Assembly: GCF_003696215.1 (NCBI RefSeq)
Contig: NZ_RFFG01000075.1
Coordinates: forward strand, 1-39,568
Length of the DNA stretch: 39,568 nt
Direction: 5' to 3'
Origin: Actinomadura harenae
GTDB taxonomy: Bacteria; Actinomycetota; Actinomycetes; Streptosporangiales; Streptosporangiaceae
The notes under the pieces were generated by a model. The model ran no database searches. It was not told where the DNA came from and worked only from the letters and a program-made list of their open reading frames with translations. Position 1 is the first letter of the stretch. The number at the start of each line of letters is the position of its first letter. A program made the position numbers and the translations under genes. Below are positions 37,270 through 39,568 of the stretch, piece by piece.

Positions 37270-37842
37270 ATGGAGCCGCTCCCTCAGCACGCCACTCTCG
37301 ACGACCTCCAGGAGTACATCACCAAGATGGTGGCCGAGCGCGGGCTTGCCGGCCCCGGCGTCGATTCCCAGTGCCTCAAGCTCGGTGAGGAACTCGGCGA
37401 ACTCTACGAGGCCGCTGCGGCCACCGGTGGTCACGACATCGCCGCGCTGGGCAGCGAACTGGCCGACTGCCTCATCCTCACCCTCTCCATCGCCAACCGC
37501 CTCGGCATCAACCTCCACAAGGACATCCGCCCACGCATCGAGACCGGACGTCCTGCGCCCACCCTGGCCGACGTTCGAACGATCGCCGCCCGCACCTCCG
37601 GTAGCGACGCCGACCTGACCACGCTTTGCCTCCGTGCGGGCACTCATGCGGGTGATCTCTTCCGCGCGATCCGCAAGCTCCACGGCGACCCCGCCGACCC
37701 CTGCGGACGCCAGGTCACAGCCGGCGACAAGCTCATCGAGCTGATCATCAGCTTTAGCGCGATCAGCCACCTCCTCGACCTCGACCTCGAGGACGCCTTC
37801 CGCGCCAAGGAAGCGATCAACAGCACCCGGACCTGGAGCTGA
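37270..37842 (+). CDS. MazG-like nucleotide pyrophosphohydrolase
   Basis: The 190-residue all-alpha protein has the MazG/dUTPase-like metal-binding helices. LKLGEELGELYEAAAA carries the ExxE(12-28)ExxD motif, and ELADCLILTLSIANRLGINL supplies the second ExxD. A second half (LTTLCLRAGTHAGDLFRAIR and DKLIELIISFSAISHLLDLD) may be a degenerate repeat. Such enzymes hydrolyse NTPs to NMP and pyrophosphate, often as house-cleaning or stress-response proteins. The ATG at 37270 has GAGAGG six bases upstream. It stands between a broken gene and the membrane unit at 38134-38810. Confidence 0.78.
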   Translation: MEPLPQHATLDDLQEYITKMVAERGLAGPGVDSQCLKLGEELGELYEAAAATGGHDIAALGSELADCLILTLSIANRLGINLHKDIRPRIETGRPAPTLADVRTIAARTSGSDADLTTLCLRAGTHAGDLFRAIRKLHGDPADPCGRQVTAGDKLIELIISFSAISHLLDLDLEDAFRAKEAINSTRTWS

Positions 37843-38133
37843 GCGGTTCAAACGGCGCGGTGGAGCAGCAGTGCCCCCTTGGGAACTGCCCCTGGTGAAC
37901 GCCGCGACCATCGTGATCTCCTCGGAGATGGTCCTTGAGCAAGGATCGGCCCGCATGGCGGTGCCGCATGGCCCTTGGGCCAGGTCTGCTGTCCGCCGAT
38001 CGCATCGTCGAGGTCAGGACCTGCCGCTGCGGCACGGATATCGAAGCGGTGCCGTCATCACCCGCCGCCGAGCGAGGCCACCCACCTGGGATGTCCAGTA
38101 GGCGCCAAGAAGGACGGCTCCTGGAGCTGCGAC

Positions 38134-38304
38134 ATGCAGAGCTTGACCTGGACGGATTCGGAGTTGTCGGCCATGCACCGTGGTGAGGCCAGGATGGGCC
38201 AGTACAAGGAATCGATGAACGCCGCGGACGGCGGCCTGCGGCAAGCCCTCGGTCTGGACCAGGCTCACAGCACCGCCCGACCGACCATCGACGGGACATC
38301 ATGA
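38134..38304 (+). CDS. Short protein coupled to the membrane protein gene
   Basis: The 56-residue protein MQSLTWTDSELSAMHRGEAR, MGQYKESMNAADGGLRQALG, LDQAHSTARPTIDGTS has good codon use. GGAG lies seven bases before the ATG at 38134. Its TGA overlaps the ATG of the next gene (ATGA), so the two are translated together. No domain is recognised. The size and coupling suggest a small partner of the membrane-anchored protein at 38301. Confidence 0.6.
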   Translation: MQSLTWTDSELSAMHRGEARMGQYKESMNAADGGLRQALGLDQAHSTARPTIDGTS

Positions 38305-38810
38305 CGAACTTGCAGTTCATCGACTCAATGACCGGACGCCTCGCCTGGCCGATCACCGCCGTCCTTCTCGGCGTCATCTTCCGCCGATCTCTGGGCCGTC
38401 TTCTTTCCCGGGTCCAACGCGTGTCCTGGGGCGAAGCCCAAGCCGACCTCGCCGACGCCACCCACGATGTCCAGGAATCCCTCGACGGGCTCACCCAGAC
38501 CGGACCGGACGACGAACAGCCCGATCCCGCCTATCGACAGCAACTCGAGCAAGTCGTCCACGACGCAGCCAGATGGGGGTTCCGCCTGCACGGCACCGGC
38601 GTCACCGAGTTCCCCAATCTGCGCATCCTCTGGGCCGGCGACAACCGCCCCCGGCTCATCTACACCGGCTCACCGGACAGCGAGTACGAGGTCTATGTGA
38701 TCGGTGGCCCTTCCCTCGCCGACCCGGGCAACAACAAGCTCCGTGAGTACATCGACCGATTCGTGGAGGAAGAGGACGCGAACACAAAGGCGAAGCGCTC
38801 CTTCGACTGA
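38301..38810 (+). CDS. Membrane-anchored hypothetical protein
   Basis: The 169-residue protein has one N-terminal membrane span (about residues 14-28, LAWPITAVLLGVIFRRS) and a charged linker. A soluble domain follows with YRQQLEQVVHDAARWGFRLH, GTGVTEFPNLRILWAGDNRP and RLIYTGSPDSEYEVYVIG. The helix-plus-strand arrangement after a single anchor is seen in many small actinobacterial proteins of unknown role. It is coupled to the 56-residue protein upstream. Family not recognised. Confidence 0.65.
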   Translation: MTNLQFIDSMTGRLAWPITAVLLGVIFRRSLGRLLSRVQRVSWGEAQADLADATHDVQESLDGLTQTGPDDEQPDPAYRQQLEQVVHDAARWGFRLHGTGVTEFPNLRILWAGDNRPRLIYTGSPDSEYEVYVIGGPSLADPGNNKLREYIDRFVEEEDANTKAKRSFD

Positions 38811-39333
38811 CATCGATCGCGCGCGAGCCGCTGTCGGCAACCTCGTGTGCAGCACGGCTTCGTGACTCCCTGACGCGGGTGCGGTCTGGGCGTGGGCGGC
38901 TCCGGACCCGTATCCGAGCGGCGGGCCTCCGTCCTGGAGTGCAGCGGCGGGTGGCGTCCCTGGTCGAACTCCAGCCCTCCCATGCTTGTACCGGCCCCGT
39001 CCTGCTGAGACCGCACCGGGACGCCTACGAACGCGACCACGAGAAGCCCTGACCGACCTTCAGCCCAGCGGCCTGTTCACCGTGACCCGCCCACCACGGC
39101 CATCATCGCGTCCCGGGCGCAAGGAGAACCGCGATCCCACCTCCCACCGTCGCCGATCTCTGCGTCGCCCCAGAACAGCGAACCGCCCGCCGACGGGTGC
39201 CCCACCTCGAGGCCTGTGGGTGAGGAACATCGCCCTCCTCCGAGGTCCAGTTCTTGAAACTGGCGCAGGTCAGAGCGATATTTGATCCTGGTGAGGATGC
39301 CCGGCGCATCAAGTGACCTTCGAAGGAGGCGCG
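38811..39333. other. Region with one coding-like remnant
   Basis: No full gene is supported. A plus-strand frame ending at TGA 39050-39052 reads QRRVASLVELQPSHACTGPV then LLRPHRDAYERDHEKP and looks like the C-terminal end of a lost gene. Minus-strand frames around 39080-39370 have mixed codon use. No repeat or RNA gene is recognised. Confidence 0.35.
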
Positions 39334-39495
39334 GTGCAGACCATCGGCGAGGGACCTGGCTGGTCCTGGGCACTGGTGGACTTCCCTTGGGAAGATCTCG
39401 GGATCAGTCCCTACAAGAACGAGCCGCCACGTCGGGACCGACTGAACGATGGGCCAGCCCGAGTTGGTTGGAGGCTCCGATACCTGGAAGGGTGA
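39334..39495 (+). CDS. Hypothetical 53-residue protein
   Basis: The GTG at 39334 has GGAGG five bases upstream, a strong site that decides this start over an in-frame GTG seven codons earlier. The product VQTIGEGPGWSWALVDFPWE, DLGISPYKNEPPRRDRLNDG, PARVGWRLRYLEG is rich in aromatic residues and Pro. It ends six bases before the IS3 orfA ATG. It may be a short real gene or the end of one cut by the insertion element. Confidence 0.45.
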   Translation: MQTIGEGPGWSWALVDFPWEDLGISPYKNEPPRRDRLNDGPARVGWRLRYLEG

Positions 39496-39501
39496 GGAGT
39501 T

Positions 39502-39568
39502 ATGGCACCACCGAGGAAGTATGCCCCTGAGCTGCGGGAACGCGCTGTTCGTCTGGTCTTTGAGGCGC
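39502..39568 (+). mobile_element. IS3-family orfA start, cut by the window edge
   Basis: ATG 39502 begins MAPPRKYAPELRERAVRLVF, the characteristic first helix of IS3-family orfA transposase proteins. A GAGG lies just upstream. Only about 22 codons are inside the window, so integrity, orfB and the terminal repeats cannot be judged. The helix-turn-helix differs from the relic at 32408, so it is another element of the same family. Confidence 0.75.

Noticed and set aside
36688..37270. N-terminal extension of the MazG-like protein into the broken gene upstream.
   Set aside because: The ATG at 37270 has a good ribosome site and the family starts there; the upstream part has a different codon signal and a frame change.
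1..39568. CRISPR arrays, rRNA genes and replication origins.
   Set aside because: No regularly spaced repeats, no rRNA-like sequence and no DnaA-box or AT-rich cluster were seen anywhere in the window.

Overview
The window is high-GC actinobacterial DNA. Genes use almost only G or C in third codon positions, GTG starts are common, and 4-base ATGA, GTGA or TGATG gene overlaps recur. Several genes have promoter-like sequence ending right at the start codon. Family content (IdeR-type iron boxes, a deazaflavin-type nitroreductase, calerythrin-like EF-hand proteins, many DUF-type singletons) fits a Streptosporangiales-like or Streptomyces-like soil actinomycete. A genus such as Actinomadura is a guess.

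Left part (1-10.3 kb): two RNA-methyltransferase-type genes overlap (70-1301), followed by a small EF-hand protein. Next comes an accessory-looking gene for a winged-helix protein with a C-terminal zinc ribbon, preceded by two stacked hairpins. A lower-GC pocket (3.6-4.8 kb) carries a small secreted protein and a two-gene unit of unknown function. An ArsR-SRPBCC fusion regulator and a dihydrofolate-reductase-like enzyme follow in one operon, with a perfect palindrome inside the promoter. A four-EF-hand protein and a cytoplasmic DMSO-reductase-family molybdoenzyme complete this part.

Middle (10.3-20.2 kb): intact genes are interspersed with gene relics. The relics are an XRE-type regulator tail, a decayed IS21 element (istA and istB pieces), a glycosyltransferase-51 (class A PBP) scrap and a SigJ-like sigma factor tail. 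Intact genes include a GNAT acetyltransferase, an ML (MD-2/NPC2-like) lipid-recognition protein, a short MGKH peptide overlapping a PIMT-like methyltransferase, a second TrmH-family methyltransferase, an erythromycin-esterase-family protein and a Nudix hydrolase.

20.4-27 kb: a divergent, apparently iron-regulated locus. An Opp/Dpp-type ABC importer (lipoprotein, two permeases, a double ATPase) points left and a MATE exporter points right. Two IdeR/DtxR-type boxes lie between them. The layout suggests export and re-import of a small metallophore or similar compound, but no biosynthetic genes are present.

Right part (27-39.6 kb): a DUF6461-like protein, a Ddn-type nitroreductase, a plant-type polyphenol oxidase, and relics of a tyrosine recombinase, a pentapeptide-repeat protein and an IS3 orfA. 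There follows a second MGKH peptide plus PIMT-like methyltransferase pair, a second Nudix hydrolase with a 14-C tract, a DUF6624-like protein, a MazG-like pyrophosphohydrolase and a coupled two-gene membrane unit. An IS3-family transposase gene starts at the right edge and is cut off by it. The most interesting theme is the repeated pairing of a short MGKH-starting peptide with a PIMT-like methyltransferase, 19 kb apart and in the same orientation.
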